From contig CP103023.1 of assembly GCA_024752435.1 (NCBI GenBank), positions 1,612,001-1,676,000 of the forward strand: a DNA stretch of 64,000 bases. Direction: 5' to 3'. The notes beneath the pieces were generated by a model, which ran no database searches, was not told the DNA's origin, and was given only the letters and a program-made list of their open reading frames with translations. A program made the position numbers and the translations under genes. Below are positions 25,001-38,367 of the stretch, piece by piece; position 1 is the first letter of the stretch, and every line of letters starts with the position of its first letter. The DNA comes from Allantophomopsis cytisporea (taxonomy: Eukaryota; Ascomycota; Leotiomycetes; Phacidiales; Phacidiaceae).

Positions 25001-26113
25001 CTAATATGTTTCTAACGTGCGTGAATATCAACATGGCGATAGAAAACGAAGCAGGGGGTTTTGAACGATGAGTTCAAGAGCAACTTTGGAAAACTAGCTT
25101 AGATATCTGCAAAGTTCTCATCCGATATCTAACACGCATATCAAGAAGGCATAAGACTGAGTTGCACCGCGTCCTACGTACGAAATAGGTCATACCTGAC
25201 TCATGTAAATAATGAAAGTGAGAAACACATCCAGCCTACCTGACCACACCTCAACCCACACTTCTCTAGAACAACAATATACAGCCAAATAAGCCCAACA
25301 TTTGCAACTTCCAAGGCTGACTGGTGCAGCGGTCAATTTCCCCTCCCCCAAAGCTTGGAATTGGTGAGTATACAAGTAGTAAAACCCGCAGGCGAGTTTT
25401 CTGCAATGAGGCACGAGACTGCACTCTCCTACCCATTGATCTTTTGCAGGTTCGATTCTCGCTCGAACCAAAACAACCAATTTTTTTGGTTTTTAAGAAT
25501 ACTATATAATGACCTTCTGGTGCTCCTGAGAATGGACAGGATAACATGCGCTGTCATACTATCGGTTGATGACGCGGATAGCCGTCTTGAAGCTGTAGGC
25601 TGGCCGCACTTAGCCGAACTTATCCGGAATGGCGATGTCACATTTGACGAGGACGATGAGTGATTTGGTGACGAATTGGTGAATGGCAGTCAGAAGTCAG
25701 ATAGTGATGACTGTTACCGCGACAGTCCAAGTCGGTTGATACGGTATGGAACATGCAGTGCGGATCTTATTGCTTTCTTTGCGGAGAATCCATGCAGTTA
25801 TTATTTATACAGGCTTCATAAGTTATAATGCTCTTATTTGCTCATCAGACTGGACATATATCCTTGATTTACACCGAAGCCAGAACAAAGAGTTCCATGT
25901 TGTAAAGGTAAAGCTCATTTGGAACCACGAGAACAGGAAATTATTAAGATCTGTATTCATATAACTGGGCACCTAGTGCATACAACATAATAACCATAAA
26001 CCACCATAATTCCGACCCCAACTCCTTATCAGCCATCAATCAGACAACTATTAACCTACCCCAATCGCTGACGCATTACTCATATCTCATGCAAGTAACT
26101 AACCTCATCTATA
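22001..26113. other. Gene-poor, AT-rich region
   Basis: I see no supportable protein-coding gene. A box A-like sequence (25322-25332), a box B-like sequence (25449-25459) and a T7 run (25481-25487) occur in order, but the expected tRNA stems do not form. A short frame ending at 25663 has an acidic, protein-like C terminus but no recognisable start or family. The last part downstream of the myosin gene is its probable 3' flank. Confidence 0.5.
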
Positions 26114-29100
26114 TTACAAGAACCCCTTAGTGACACTCATCTGTCTATTCAAACTACTTTTCCTCTTAGGGATATCAACACCACCGTTCCCTAGCGAGCT
26201 ATCACCCCACTGTCCATGGCGCCCGTTCATACTACCATGGGTATTGGTCTTCTCCATGCGCAAGGCTTTCCAAGCCTCCAATTCCCTTTCGAGTCTCAGA
26301 GCCTTCTCACGCTCTTCCCTGAGTTCACGCTCAGCACGTCGTGCCGAAAGCTGGTTAGCCGAGTCACTGGACTGCAGCTCGTCGATGGTCTTGAGGAGCT
26401 TGTCTACTTTGTCGCGAGAGCGGGTGATGTCATCTTGGAGCTGCGTGTTGATCTTGTCACGGCGTTCAATCTGGGACTGTAGGTCTTTGACTGTGCGATC
26501 GACGTTGCGGACTGAGCGTTGGGACTTGGAGCGCTCGCTTTCTTGGGCTTCAAGCTGGCTTTCGAGCTGGGGTTTGTTAGCTGGGTTCTAGGTGTAAGGG
26601 TGGATATGATTGTACCTCTTGGACTCTACCGTGTAGGAATCTGACATCATGGCTGGCGCTTGAGAATCCCTTGGTCTCGAGATCAACCAGCTTGACTTGC
26701 GTCTCCTTGAGAGACTTCTCAAGGGCTGCCTTCTCCTTGTGAAGCTTGACAGTTGTCTCACGTTCAGCTACAATGTCCTTCTGGATCTCGGAGGCGAGAG
26801 CCTCGGCTCGGCGCATTTTGTCGACAGCTGCAGCAGCAATATCCTCTTTCTGTGCAAGGTTGGATTTAAGTTCAAGTAACTCACGATCCAAGCCCGCAGC
26901 ATTACGAATCGAAGCGCTATCTCCACGGGCAAGATCTTCAAGACCTGTTTTAGCCTCCTCCAGTCGAGCCTCCAAACCTCGCTTCTCTCTCAACAGTGCA
27001 TCTCGTTCGGCAGTTGCATCATCAACAGAAGTACGAAGACCACGTACTTGTGTCAACAAGGAAACAATCTTTCCCTGGGCATCGTTATGCGCATTAACAG
27101 CCTCCTCACGAGCCTCAGATAGGTCTGCTAAAGTTGCTTCAAGACGGGCCTTTTCCTTGGACCATGTAGAGCTGTTGAGAACCTCATCGTCCCACTTAGA
27201 TCGAAGGTCATCAAGCTCTTCCCTGAGACGGGTCGATTCGGCTTGCTTGAAAAGCTTTTCCTCGCGAGCAATATCAAGCTCGTTTGTCAAGGTGGCAAAC
27301 TCTGCTTGGTACTTTTTGCGCATTTGCTCCATACTTGATTCCTTATCTTCGATGTCCATCTCTCTTTGACTCCTGTAGTCTTCCAACTCGTGCTGCAATC
27401 GCTTTCTAGCTTGCGTAGCAGCCTCAAGGTCGGCGGAAAGATCCTCAATGCGACCCTCATAACTCTGATTCTCGCGCTGAAGATCCTCAATTGTCTCGTC
27501 TAGCTGTTGACGCTCAGACATTATGGTAGCGCAAGTTTCTTCGGCTTCCTGAGCTTGCGATCGTGCGAATTGCTCGGCTCTGGATGCCTTGAGTACAGCG
27601 ATTTCAGCCTGTTCAAGCTTACTGAAGTATTCATCTGATCGACTCTTGTACAGTGATAGACTTGAAGTGACATCTACAAGCTTTGAAGACTCGGCATCCA
27701 ATCTCATTTGCAAGTCGGAATAGTCTTGGAGGAGTTGGGTTTGGTCTGCAGCTTCTTGTTCTCGAGCTTGAGAGATTTCTCGCAATTCAGACTTCGCATC
27801 TCGGAGCTCAACTTCCAGTGTCGCTCTAGCACGCTTGAGGCCTTCAAAGTGGTCTTTTGCATGAGTCAACTCACCTAGCGCATCGTTATGTTGAACTGCC
27901 AAAGCTCGGCGGGACTGCTCTTGGTTGTTGATAATGTTGAAAAGCTCTTCGTGGGACTTGGTCTGAATATCCCGAAGGGAAATCTCACCAGTCTGGATAT
28001 TTCTTTCTAGAGCGGAGACTTTCTTCGCCGAGTCGTCAAGCATTTCGTGGAGACGACCATTTGCCATCTCCAGCTTCTGTACGCGGCGAACAGAAGGGCT
28101 GTCATCAAATGGATCCGTTGAAGGGGAGGCTCGCTCCAACTGACTTTGCAAATGGCGGTTCTGCATCTGCGTAAGCTGCAATTGGTTTTGTAACTCCTCA
28201 AAGTCCGCTTTCAGATCCATTCGGTTGTTGAAGCTGAGCATGTCTGCAGTTCTATCCGAACGACCAGAGTCATTAGCATCTTCAGTGCCATCACTTGGGA
28301 AGCGCCGGGACGGCGTTGAAGCGACTGAAAGAGGGCGACCGTTCAGCTTACGCATGTGCGTAGGAGATCTGTTGAATGATGTTCCATTTGGATTGATCTC
28401 TCCTAGTTTTGTACGATCAGGAGATCCTATTCGGTCGGGAAGTTCTGAAAAGTCATCTCCAAGTTTCTTCCTCAAGTCGGAAATTTGGTTTTCTGCATTA
28501 AGTCGACCAATTTTCTGCATGCGGAGGTCATTTTGTAGCTTTTCAATCTTTTGAACGAGCTCAACATCGTACTTCGCTGCTTTTCCTGGACTACCGTCCC
28601 ATTGGGGCAATTTAGTCTCTGGATCAACAACCTTCGCAATCTGAATGAAATGCGCTCGGAGGTCTTCCAATTCCTTATTTCGATCATCAACCATGGATTG
28701 CATTTGTCTTGAAGTTGCTTGGGCCTGTGTTTTCAACTGCTTCTCCGCCTCGAATTTGCGATTGAGCTCAGCCACTTGAACAGATAGAGATGATGAAGCC
28801 TGCTCTGCGTTTCTGCTGGCTTTGTGTTCGCGAGCAACTTCATGGTTTAAGTCCTCTAAGCTCAGCTGCAGTTTCTCCTTCTGCTTCTCCAACGAGGCAA
28901 CCATGAGCTGCACTTCGCCAAGCTGTTTCTGAAGCTTAGAATTCTGTTGTTCGATACGCAACTTCTCATCCTGAAGCGGTTTCAGCTTGAGACGCTCCGA
29001 CTCTCTGGCTCCTGTATTGGCACGTTGAACCTCTAGACCCTTTTGCTGAAGTTTGGTGAGAAGTGCACGGTTGTCGTTCTCTGAAGCAGTCAGACGACTT

Positions 29101-32100
29101 CTTACAGTGTTAAGCTCGCTTTGAAGACGTTCTTTCTGTTGATCGTTCTTTAAGCCGAAATTGCCAGATTCGAGGATGAGTTTGTTGAGATCTTCAACCT
29201 GCTGATTGAGTCGTCCACACTCGGCCTCAAACCATCTTAATCGACTCTGCTCCGCTTCCAAATCCTTGATTAGGCTCATCTCACGCTCCCGCGCTTGACG
29301 GGCTGCAGCTTTTGCACCAGCTTGTTCTGCTTGAAGCTTTGCGTCTTCAGCGGCTGCCTTTGCTTCTCGCAGTTTACGAATCTCATTGCGAGCCTCATTA
29401 CGTTCTTTTTCGGCCGTTGTACGATTCTCCAAAGCACGACGAAGGGTATCCTGCTGAACATATAGCTCCTTTTCGATGGTGATCTTGGCTTCATTTAATG
29501 CCTCATATTCTTCCTTTAGAATCTCGAATTTGTGCTCGCCGAGTAATTGTACATCGTCCCTTGATTGGCGTTCTCGGCTGAGGTCCATTTCAACTTCATA
29601 AAGCTGAGTCTTCAGGTCCTGCATCTGCTCTTCCAGCATTTTGCGGTTTTGCCCAGCTTGAGCATCTTCGGAAACTCGAGCTTCTAGAAGTTTCTTGGTA
29701 TCTGTAGCTTCGCGTTCAAGCTGAGCTTTTTGTGATTTCAGTGCCACCATTTCAGCCTGGACTTCACGAAGTCTGTTCACGACGTTCTCCTTTTCTCCAG
29801 AGAGGGCTTTCCTCTCCGAGTCAAAGGACTTGAGCTCTGTCTCATACTTCTTGTTATCAGATCTCAGAAGTACCAACTCGCTCTCTTTACGCCGTACGAG
29901 GTCCTCGTAACCGGTCGACGTAGCTGAGAGCTCTGCCAGTTGCTCGCGCACTTGTTTGTTCTCGGTGAATAGCTGCTGTTCTTTCGATCTTGATGATTGG
30001 AGTTGTTTAGTTGCTGTTGCAAGCTTCACATCCAGATCTTGATCAATCTTCAGTAGCTTGCCTTCCAGATCCTTGACTTTGCGGTCCTTCATACTGAGTT
30101 GACTCTGGAGCATACTGACTTCTTGAGATAATTCGGCTTCCTTGGCGGTTCGTTCAGACTGACGTCGGCTGATCTCTTCCACTCGTGCGTCCATCTCAGC
30201 AAGACGATCAACCAGGTCTTGTTTCTCAGTCTCAAGCTTTTCAATGAATGCCGCCGCCTGTTTCAATTCCTCACGCAACCTCACAACCTGATCTTCTGCT
30301 TTTTTCTTTGCTTCCATAGCCTCTTCAAGTTCTTCCTCGAGCTTATCCTGATCTTCAGTACTTTCGGCTAACTGATCAATAAGTTCTGCCTCACGAAGTT
30401 GTAGACGCTTGAAGATCTCCTCCTTGTCCAGAGCAAGAGCTCGTTCGCTCTCCAGGGTATGCTGTATCCTCTGCATCTCGGTGTGTGTAATCCGCCGTTC
30501 GTCGTCCAGCCTCTGGCGCTCCTCAGCCTCCTGCTTCACCTTTTCGTTAAGCTTCTGAATCATCTCATCACGCTTCTTAACCTCGCCCGAAGTTCTTGTA
30601 GCGCCAAGCAGAGGCTTCATTTTCGTTAACAAACGCCACCAGGGGTTCTCCTGTAGGTCCAAGTAAACTTGAAGGTTTCGCTGCACAATGCGTGTTGCTT
30701 CAGCGCGATATAATCGCTTGTTGGCAATCCGTCTTTGGGTAAATCCACGTGCAACAGACTGAAATCTAGACATTATTTCGCGAATAAGAGTGTCTCTTTG
30801 CTCTTCTAATTCTGCCAAAACACCTGCACGGAAAAACACTTTGGTCAGACCAACACGATATAATGACTTGTCTAGGTTCAGCTTTTCAAGCATGATTGAG
30901 GCTGCGCTTTGTCCTTCCAGATAGCCTTTAGGCATGTTTTTGCAAAGCACCTCATATCTCTGGCGGAATTCAGCGAATGGAAGGCGATTCGGAAATCCAG
31001 TCCTAGCAATACGAATACCTTCGAGGACACCATTGCAACGAAGCTGATCGAGGACTAATGGTGCACTAAGATGTTTTGGCCGCTTTTTGTGATTCGGAAT
31101 TATACAGCGTACAAAATGGGGATGAGTTGAGTGAAGTTGTGCCATAAGACTAGAGAGTTGTTCCTTATGTCGCTGAGCAACAGTGCGAAATAATCCTTTC
31201 TTCACTCTGCTACGCATAGCCCCACTTTCCTCATCAACATCAGCACAATCCGCAAAAAGTTTAGCAACATGAGTGTCATTAGAAGCAGCGAGAAGTCGAG
31301 TGACGTTATCGTTTAAAGGATCCTTGTTCTTTTCGAGCCATCCTTCGGTGGAATATTCGACTTCCGCAGCATAATGAGTGAGCAAGAATCCTTGACCCAG
31401 CCTTGAGGCACGATATTTGGGTGTCTTCTTGTCCCATAACTGATGAAGCTTCTCTGTGAACGACTTATCAGTTGCTTTAGGCATAACAGAGTCCTCATCC
31501 AAGCAGGAGAAGATTCCAATGGGATTTGGAAGTTCAATGAGGTCGATCGTAGGCTGTAAATCATGGCCGAAGTCAATGAACTTCCATTCGATCTGTTCTC
31601 TCGCGTACTCTTCTTGCTCGAGTACAAACATGTGGTGATTGAAGAACTGTTGAAGTTTCTCGTTGGTGTAGTTGATGCAAAGTTGCTCAAAACTATTCTC
31701 CTCAAATATTTCGAATCCAGCAATATCAAGAACACCGATAAAGTGAGAATCGTCGAGGCCCATACCCGTTCTGTCAAGTTGTCGATTGATGCGAGAAACC
31801 AAATCACCGAACCCGCGTTCATATATACCCTTGGCCAAGGCATCAATAGCAAGACGGACCTGCTCTGGAGTCTGAACCTTCTCAACCCATTCCCGGCCAG
31901 CCTTGACGCGAGGGTGCAACAGGCCCTGGAGGAAAGGATCCACTGGTATTCCAAGCAACTTGCAAACCTTTTCAGCTTGTGTCCGAGCATCTGAAGCTAA
32001 GCGGGCCTGATCAGCGCTTCTGCTCTCTTTCATCACTGTGATATTTCCGAGATGAAGAACAGCTGCAACAGTACGGAGAATAGCAGTCTGCTCGTTGTCC

Positions 32101-33428
32101 GAAAATCCCATGACGTTGAAGGCTTCAATCAGGGAGTCCCACTCTTCGCGATCAGAAACTCCAGAGATGGTATCGTTTCCATCTTTCGTGTAAGTAAAAT
32201 CTTCAACGTCTTGCTCATCGAGCAGAAAATCCTGCTTCATCTTTCGGTCTCCTGATTTGAGGAGTTGGTAAAACACATGATAATTCCTTTCATGGGGATT
32301 CAACCTGACAACTCTCGACTTTTCAAGTAGATACCAATCAATAAACGCCCCAGCAATCGTCCCCGTTCTGGTGAATTCGATGCGAATGAACTTTCCAAAT
32401 CGTGAGGAGTTATTATTGCGTACTGTTTGTGCGTTACCAAATGCTTCAAGAATCGGATTGGCTCGTAGGATTTGCTGGGAAAGATTCGAATGCTGCGTTT
32501 TGTTCTTTACTGGGGAATCAGAGTGGGCTACAGCAGCCAAGTACTGAATAACTTTCTTAGTATTTTCTGTCTTCCCAGCTCCAGATTCTCCGGTCACTAG
32601 AATACTCTGGTTCTCCCCTTCGTCTACCAGATTTCGGAAAGCTTCATCGGCCATGGCGTAAATATGGGGTTTCGTTTCCTCCCGACTCTGACCCTTGTAC
32701 ATATTGATGTACTCATTCGTGTAAATAGGCAAAGGACAATACGGATTAATCGTCACCAGAAACAAACCAGAATATGTGTAGATTAAGTCGGCTTGATATC
32801 TCATATGCAGGTTATGCACAACAGATGCCTCGTTGAGATGGGTAAGTTCCGCCATGTCATCAGCTTTATCAAATTTCGCTGGATTGACTTTGTCAACACT
32901 ATCAGCCTCCACTTCTCGTTGCTAAAATAAGGTCAGTATATTGCAAACTTATAGGATCCGAAGACATACACTGCCATCGTCACACTGCACAATTATTTTG
33001 TTGTTTTCCAGCTCTTCCACAATCCATCCTTTCACAAAGGCCGTTTGTGGGTCCTTCAGCCATACATATCTCTTGCCTGAGAAATCATTCTCTCCCTCTA
33101 TGCCTTTCACAGCTTCTGACCCTCGTCTCATATCTTCAGTCTTAATAAAACTTGGGGCGAATGTATTTGAAGCAGTTGGACCACTTTTCGAGTTTTGTCG
33201 CACACGCGTGTTTGTTGATGATCCATTCGTGGGTATTATGTTCCCGAAGGACGTATATGACTGATGCCGCGCATGCGAGGGGCCTTTTGCAGAGGATAAT
33301 TGCGAAGTAGCGAAAATGGCAGATTGTGGCCTGGCACCTGGTGATGAGACTGTAGTAGGTGAAGTAGAAGTCGCTCTTGCGAATGGATTTGCTCTTCTCT
33401 GAGTTCCATTTTGTGAAGGTGTCGTCAT
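26114..33428 (-). CDS. Conventional (class II) myosin heavy chain
   Basis: Three exons are proposed: 33428-32970, 32921-26616 and 26566-26114. The introns are 48 and 49 nt, both phase 0 with CTGAC and CTAAC branch sites. They give 2405 residues, as expected for filamentous-fungal myosin II. Order: a Ser/Thr-rich N-terminal extension (1-110); an SH3-like segment (RYVWLKDPQTAFVKGW); the motor with P-loop GESGAGKT at about 264-271, switch 1 (NNNSSRFGK) and switch 2 (DIAGFE); an IQ-type neck (FQSVARGFTQRR plus a degenerate second motif); a head-rod break (NPWWRL); then a very long coiled-coil tail. A Ser/Pro-rich break interrupts the coil near 1640-1720. The protein ends MSVTKGFL. It drives actomyosin ring assembly and constriction at septa. 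It diverges from the Red1-like gene across 872 bp. Confidence 0.97.
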
Positions 33429-34300
33429 GGTTGTGTTGGGCGTTGGTGTTCAAATCGTTCTCATTATTCGTAGTGATGCCTTATTGCATTATTTATCGAA
33501 TGTCAACAAAACAGTTGGCAGCGATGAGAATAGTGTTTTTCCACAGCTGTGACTTCGCTGCTTATTGGGGAATTTTTGCGCGAAACATTAAGAACGAGAT
33601 ATGAAAACAAACGAAACGAATACCACAAAAAAGAGGACAAGAAGTTCACAATTTGGGTGGAAATCGAGTAAATGAAGTTGTTGCGTTGGTCAGGTAGTAG
33701 TGACGATAGGTAAACAAAGCTTCCTCACCCGTCGACCGGGATAACGCCGTAAGCAAAGTCGCGCTTGCCAACACTCTCAGCCACCAACCACCTCAAATCG
33801 CGTCTGAGTTAAAGCACCAACAGGTGTGACTGCGTGCATTGACGGAGGTAGAGAGATGGGTGAGAGCGAGAGCGAGCGCATCATTCGTCGCCTTGTATAT
33901 CAGGCTTCGGGCTAAATTGTGGTTCCTTGCAAATGTCGTTGTTCAAGGTTAGAGCACGCACCAGAGCACATTTCTCTTAACTCGGTCGCAAAAGGACATC
34001 CATTGTTCAACTCATCGTCGCCGCGCCCATCACAAGAAAGAGGAGGGAACTGCACTCTGGTGCTGACGGTGTCTTTCAAAAAGATTTTGTGCGCATTTGA
34101 CTATCGACACTCACAAGCTTTACATATTCTGCAACTGCAGTGCTTCTTTGTTCCTTGTAGATAATTCCGCGTCGCATTTACTGCTCGCCATATCCAGGAT
34201 ATCATGTTTGATGCATGTATCTAATATATATCCCCTTGAACTAACATATCAGACCTCAAAGGTATTATTACAGCCATATTCGAGTATAGAGACAGACATC
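33429..34300. promoter_or_regulatory. Bidirectional promoter region, myosin II / Red1-like
   Basis: These 872 bp separate the divergent start codons of the myosin heavy chain (33428, minus) and the Red1-like gene (34301, plus). Both genes must have promoters here. No individual element is claimed. Confidence 0.6.
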
Positions 34301-37300
34301 ATGGCAAACTATCCTCCGACACCTTCCTTCGGACTGAACTTTGGAGCTGCTACTGCTGCTGCTGCTGTTCCTGCTCCTGCTTCAACTACTCCAGGAAGCG
34401 CGTACAACTCGACGACCTCGACACCATACTCTCAAGATCACACACGACAAGCACCAACGCGATCGATGGTATCGGATCAATTCGATTCATATGCTGCTTT
34501 TCAGCAAAATCGGAATATTCCCGCTTTCAGTGCTGCTGCTGTAGCAGCCGGTATTCCACCTTTGCCAATATATTCAGATTGGAGTGCGCCCGCATCGTGG
34601 CAACCGGGCACAGCGTCCTCACATACTCCTGTCATGCCTGGGTACGGATCAAATGGTAGTAATGGAGCTTTTGGGCAATCGGCTCAAGCCCAGCAGCTAC
34701 CTTTCGGTTACATGCCAACGGCAAGCAACATGTCTGTGACGCCTTCGAAGGAATACCCCAAAAATACGTTAAGAGTGCAAGAAACAGAAGAGGGAGAACT
34801 CAGTGAAGGGGACTCTGGAAACAATGCACAACATGAGTCTGCGTCCATCTTGGCAAACAGGCTCTATGATAATCAAACGGGTCAGTTGTCCCTCCGATAA
34901 CTTCTTGTCATAAACTAATGTATCTCCATAGATAATACATATAATCATGATGACGATTATGAACCAGCACCCGCCGTTCCTGACGACGACGACGATGACG
35001 ATGCATATTCTCCTGCAGCCTCACCTATCTCCCTCGAACAATACCCGGATTCTCAAGTTTCGAAGGGGAAAACTTCCTCTATATGGCAAGGCAATGGATA
35101 CTCTCAGAATGAGCCGCAAAGCCCTTCTTACGACACCTTCATGAGTACTCCCTCAAGAGTTTTTGATGAAAATCATTTAGATATGCAGTCTTCAAGTCTT
35201 GTAGCTAACAAGACCCATGCTGAAGTACTCAAACTGGCTGAAAATGCAGTCTTGAATTTGATGCCAGCTAAGGTATCATTCCAGGACTATCTAGATGAGG
35301 GGGTATCGGAAGAACTCGTTAAACGCATCTTTGTCAAACTGCGTCTGCCCCAAGCTCCAGCTAAGGTGAACGATGCAGTGGTGGCAACTCCACAAGCAGA
35401 CGCATCTAGTGTCAAAACAGATATTCCCCATGTAGCCGGTTCATACACGAAGTCCGTTCCAAAAGACATCGAGACGTCAAAACCAATCTCTGATACAACC
35501 TCAGCGACTCGCAAAGATACTCTCACTACATCTTCTAATGCCACATCTACAGCATTACCAATGGTGTCTGGTAAAGCTTCAAAGGCAGAAGAACGCAAAG
35601 ATATGATCGCAAGGTTGATGGCGGAGAAAGCCAATAAAAAATCTGCCGCTCCATCAGCGTCGACGGTACCGGCTCGAAATACTCCTCTCGGGGACCCAGT
35701 TGCTCCTGTCCAACCTTCTACGAAGATTGATAAACAGCAATTACTTCGACAGAAGATGGAAGCTCTACAAAAGTCCCGTGAAGCTCGCGCAGCAAAGATG
35801 GCACTGAACCCAGAGCCTGCGCCACAAATACCTGTTCTAGGTGGTCCACCATCAACAGCTCCACAGTCAGCTGCCTCGAATATACCTTCGACTTCATCAT
35901 CTCCGGCGAATTCAGTTACTCCCACACAGCTTCCGGTAAGAAACTCTTCAGAACCTCATGCCCAGAGCTCTGTGCCTACGGTACCATCAATTCCTGGCTT
36001 GTTTCTTGCCTCCACTGCAAGTCCTCAGCAGTCACCAAATCCCACATCTGTACCGACGGACCCTATTCAATCGGCACCGCAGCGCAAGCGGCCCGTTGCA
36101 TCTGACTTTGATGAACCGACCCCATCCTTATCTACATTCAAAAGACCTTTTGGTCATAGTCGCCATGATCAACGATTGGTGATTGATGTAAGTGACGAGG
36201 ACAACGATGAAGAAAGTGATATGGACATTGATGAACCATCCGACGATTCCTCTGCTCCACCAATTGTCCAGCAGAGTAATATTCATATGAAGAATATTCG
36301 AGATCAACCTCCATTGACTGATGTCCCATCGAGGAAGGCCGTTAGTAAGACTACTACAACGATGGGCTCACCCTCTACTCCACAGGGCAATTACAACAAT
36401 TCAACGGCAGCTAGCGATCGTATCAAGATGCATGAGCAGGCCATCTTAGAGATGCGGAAAAAGATCGAGGAAGCCGAAGCTCGGAAAAAAGCAAAACAGG
36501 CTCAGAGTGGCACTCATACCCCTCGTTCTGTCGGGTCTTCCTCTGCCAGTGAAAAGGCTGGAGACTCGAGTATTGCTCAGACTGTTGCAGACTCTGTTCG
36601 TATTGAGCGTATGATCGATAACGTCAGTCGCGAGGTTGACCTCGAAAAGCAAGAAAAGCAAGAATTAGCCGACAAACAACACAAGGCTATTGAGCTTCAG
36701 CAAATGGAGGCAAAGCGGAAGAAAGATGTACAAGGAAACATAAAGTCCAGAAGACTCGCAGAATTGCAAGCAGAAATCGCCAAGCATGATGCTGCCATAC
36801 AACGTGGCATTGAGGAGAAGCGCCGCTTAGCAGAGGAAATGGAGAAGTTGGGACAAGAGGCTGATGAAATGTTTCAAGCCGATGTAGATAAGCTGCATGC
36901 TCTCGAAGCTGCAGAGAATACTCCAGCCCGTAGTAAGTGTAAATTCTTGTTTTGGCCCCTTTAGCGCATCCTTTTTTCTCCGAAAATATCATGTGAACTC
37001 AATTTTTTACAGGTCCTGTTCAAAACTTTCCAGAACAGGCGTTGACAGCGTCGCCGACTACCGCTTCCGCAACAGATCAGCAGGATCCCTTTCAACCCGA
37101 GTCACTGGTCCTGACAGCGAAAGAGAGTTCACCGGTTACAGTTGTGAACAATGATGTAATAATGACAGATGTTCCCGCATCAAATGACGGAGCCAACACT
37201 GAAGTTTCCGAACTTTCAATGCCATACCAGCAAGGCACCGATGACAATGCTACACCGGAGCAGAATCTTGAAAAGGCTTTGCAGAATGCCTCCGCGGAGA

Positions 37301-38367
37301 CTGAAGATCTACAAATATCAGAGCATGATAAATCTGAGCAAGCCAATACCGAGATCGAAGACAGTTATGCGCCCAATCCTGAGGAATTGGCTCCTGAATC
37401 TACCGCAAGCCCTGCCAATGGTAAAGCTGTTCCATCCAATGAAGGTACGACTGCAGCCAATGAAGAGCCTGAGCGGCGAGAATCAGAGGACTACGAGCCA
37501 CCAGAAGCAACCCCACCAGCCGCAGAGGTTCAACCATGGGTTGACACACCTGCTTTCAGCTCGCTCGAACCTACTCCAGCAGCGATGCCAGCTCCCTCTG
37601 CACCTCAATCCAGAGATATGTCTCCTGTGGGGACCGATGTTGACGATCTTACTGTTGACGATATTTCTGGCTTTGAACCACCTGCCTCGGCTACATCGGG
37701 TGAATCCGAAATGCCACAGACAGTTTCTGCAATTACTGTCAATTCTCACGATGTATCTAGGCGCCCATTCCAGCAACACATCCCATCGCTGACGCAACAG
37801 CAGATCGATAAGCATGAAAATTCGAACCCCCATAAGTTCTTTACACCTTATGAAAGTCCCCTTAAGCACTTTAGAGCTTATCGTTTCCATCCCAAGTTTA
37901 ATGAAGACGTTGCTGGTGGCTTCCGTTCATTGACTTATAGTCACAAAATCCAGCAAGATAAGCCACTCTGCCGCTATGAGCTTGCTGGAGGCATCTGTAA
38001 TGACTCAACCTGTGATATGCAACATTTCAGAGAGTTGAGCATACCTGGTGCGTGGATTGTTCTCGATAAATATCTATATCATGATTTCTACGGATCATCT
38101 TACTCCTTGTTCTTTCTTTCCTCTCCTATGCATGTGGCTGATTAACTGTTTACAGATGACGCAATCTTGGTTCATCTCGGCGACTCGTCCGCATATTCTG
38201 ATAGCGACAAGGCCAGCTTTATTAAAGGACTCCGAGAAGTCCTCCATGATCTTCGAGTGAAGAAACTTCGAGACTTCCAGACCATTGCTTCGGAGATTGC
38301 AGCCTTTCGTTCTAAGTTCCTTAATGATAGCTCCAGAGTGTTGACCCTCGATACCCCAGCCCTATAA
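34301..38367 (+). CDS. C3H1 zinc-finger protein, Red1-like (nuclear RNA surveillance)
   Basis: Four exons are proposed: 34301-34880, 34932-36932, 37013-38047 and 38156-38367, all phase-1 junctions, giving 1275 residues. The DNA gives a perfect frame across each: GTCAGT/ATAG, GTAAGT/ACAG and GTGCGT/ACAG. Most of the protein is disordered, rich in Ser, Pro, Ala and acidic residues. A Lys/Glu-rich coiled coil lies near 710-850 (EMRKKIEEAEARKKAKQAQ; EEKRRLAEEMEKLGQEADEM). Near the C terminus (about 1175-1200) sits C-x8-C-x4-C-x3-H (CRYELAGGICNDSTCDMQH), the C3H1 finger of Red1 and mammalian ZFC3H1. A helical segment closes it. S. pombe Red1 is the scaffold of MTREC, which feeds meiotic and cryptic RNAs to the exosome. 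Orthology rests on the zinc finger and layout, since the remainder diverges fast. Confidence 0.85.

Noticed and set aside
25322..25487. A functional intron-containing tRNA
   Set aside because: The acceptor candidates do not pair and no D stem forms. Only box motifs and a T-run are present, so it is kept as a finding rather than a feature.
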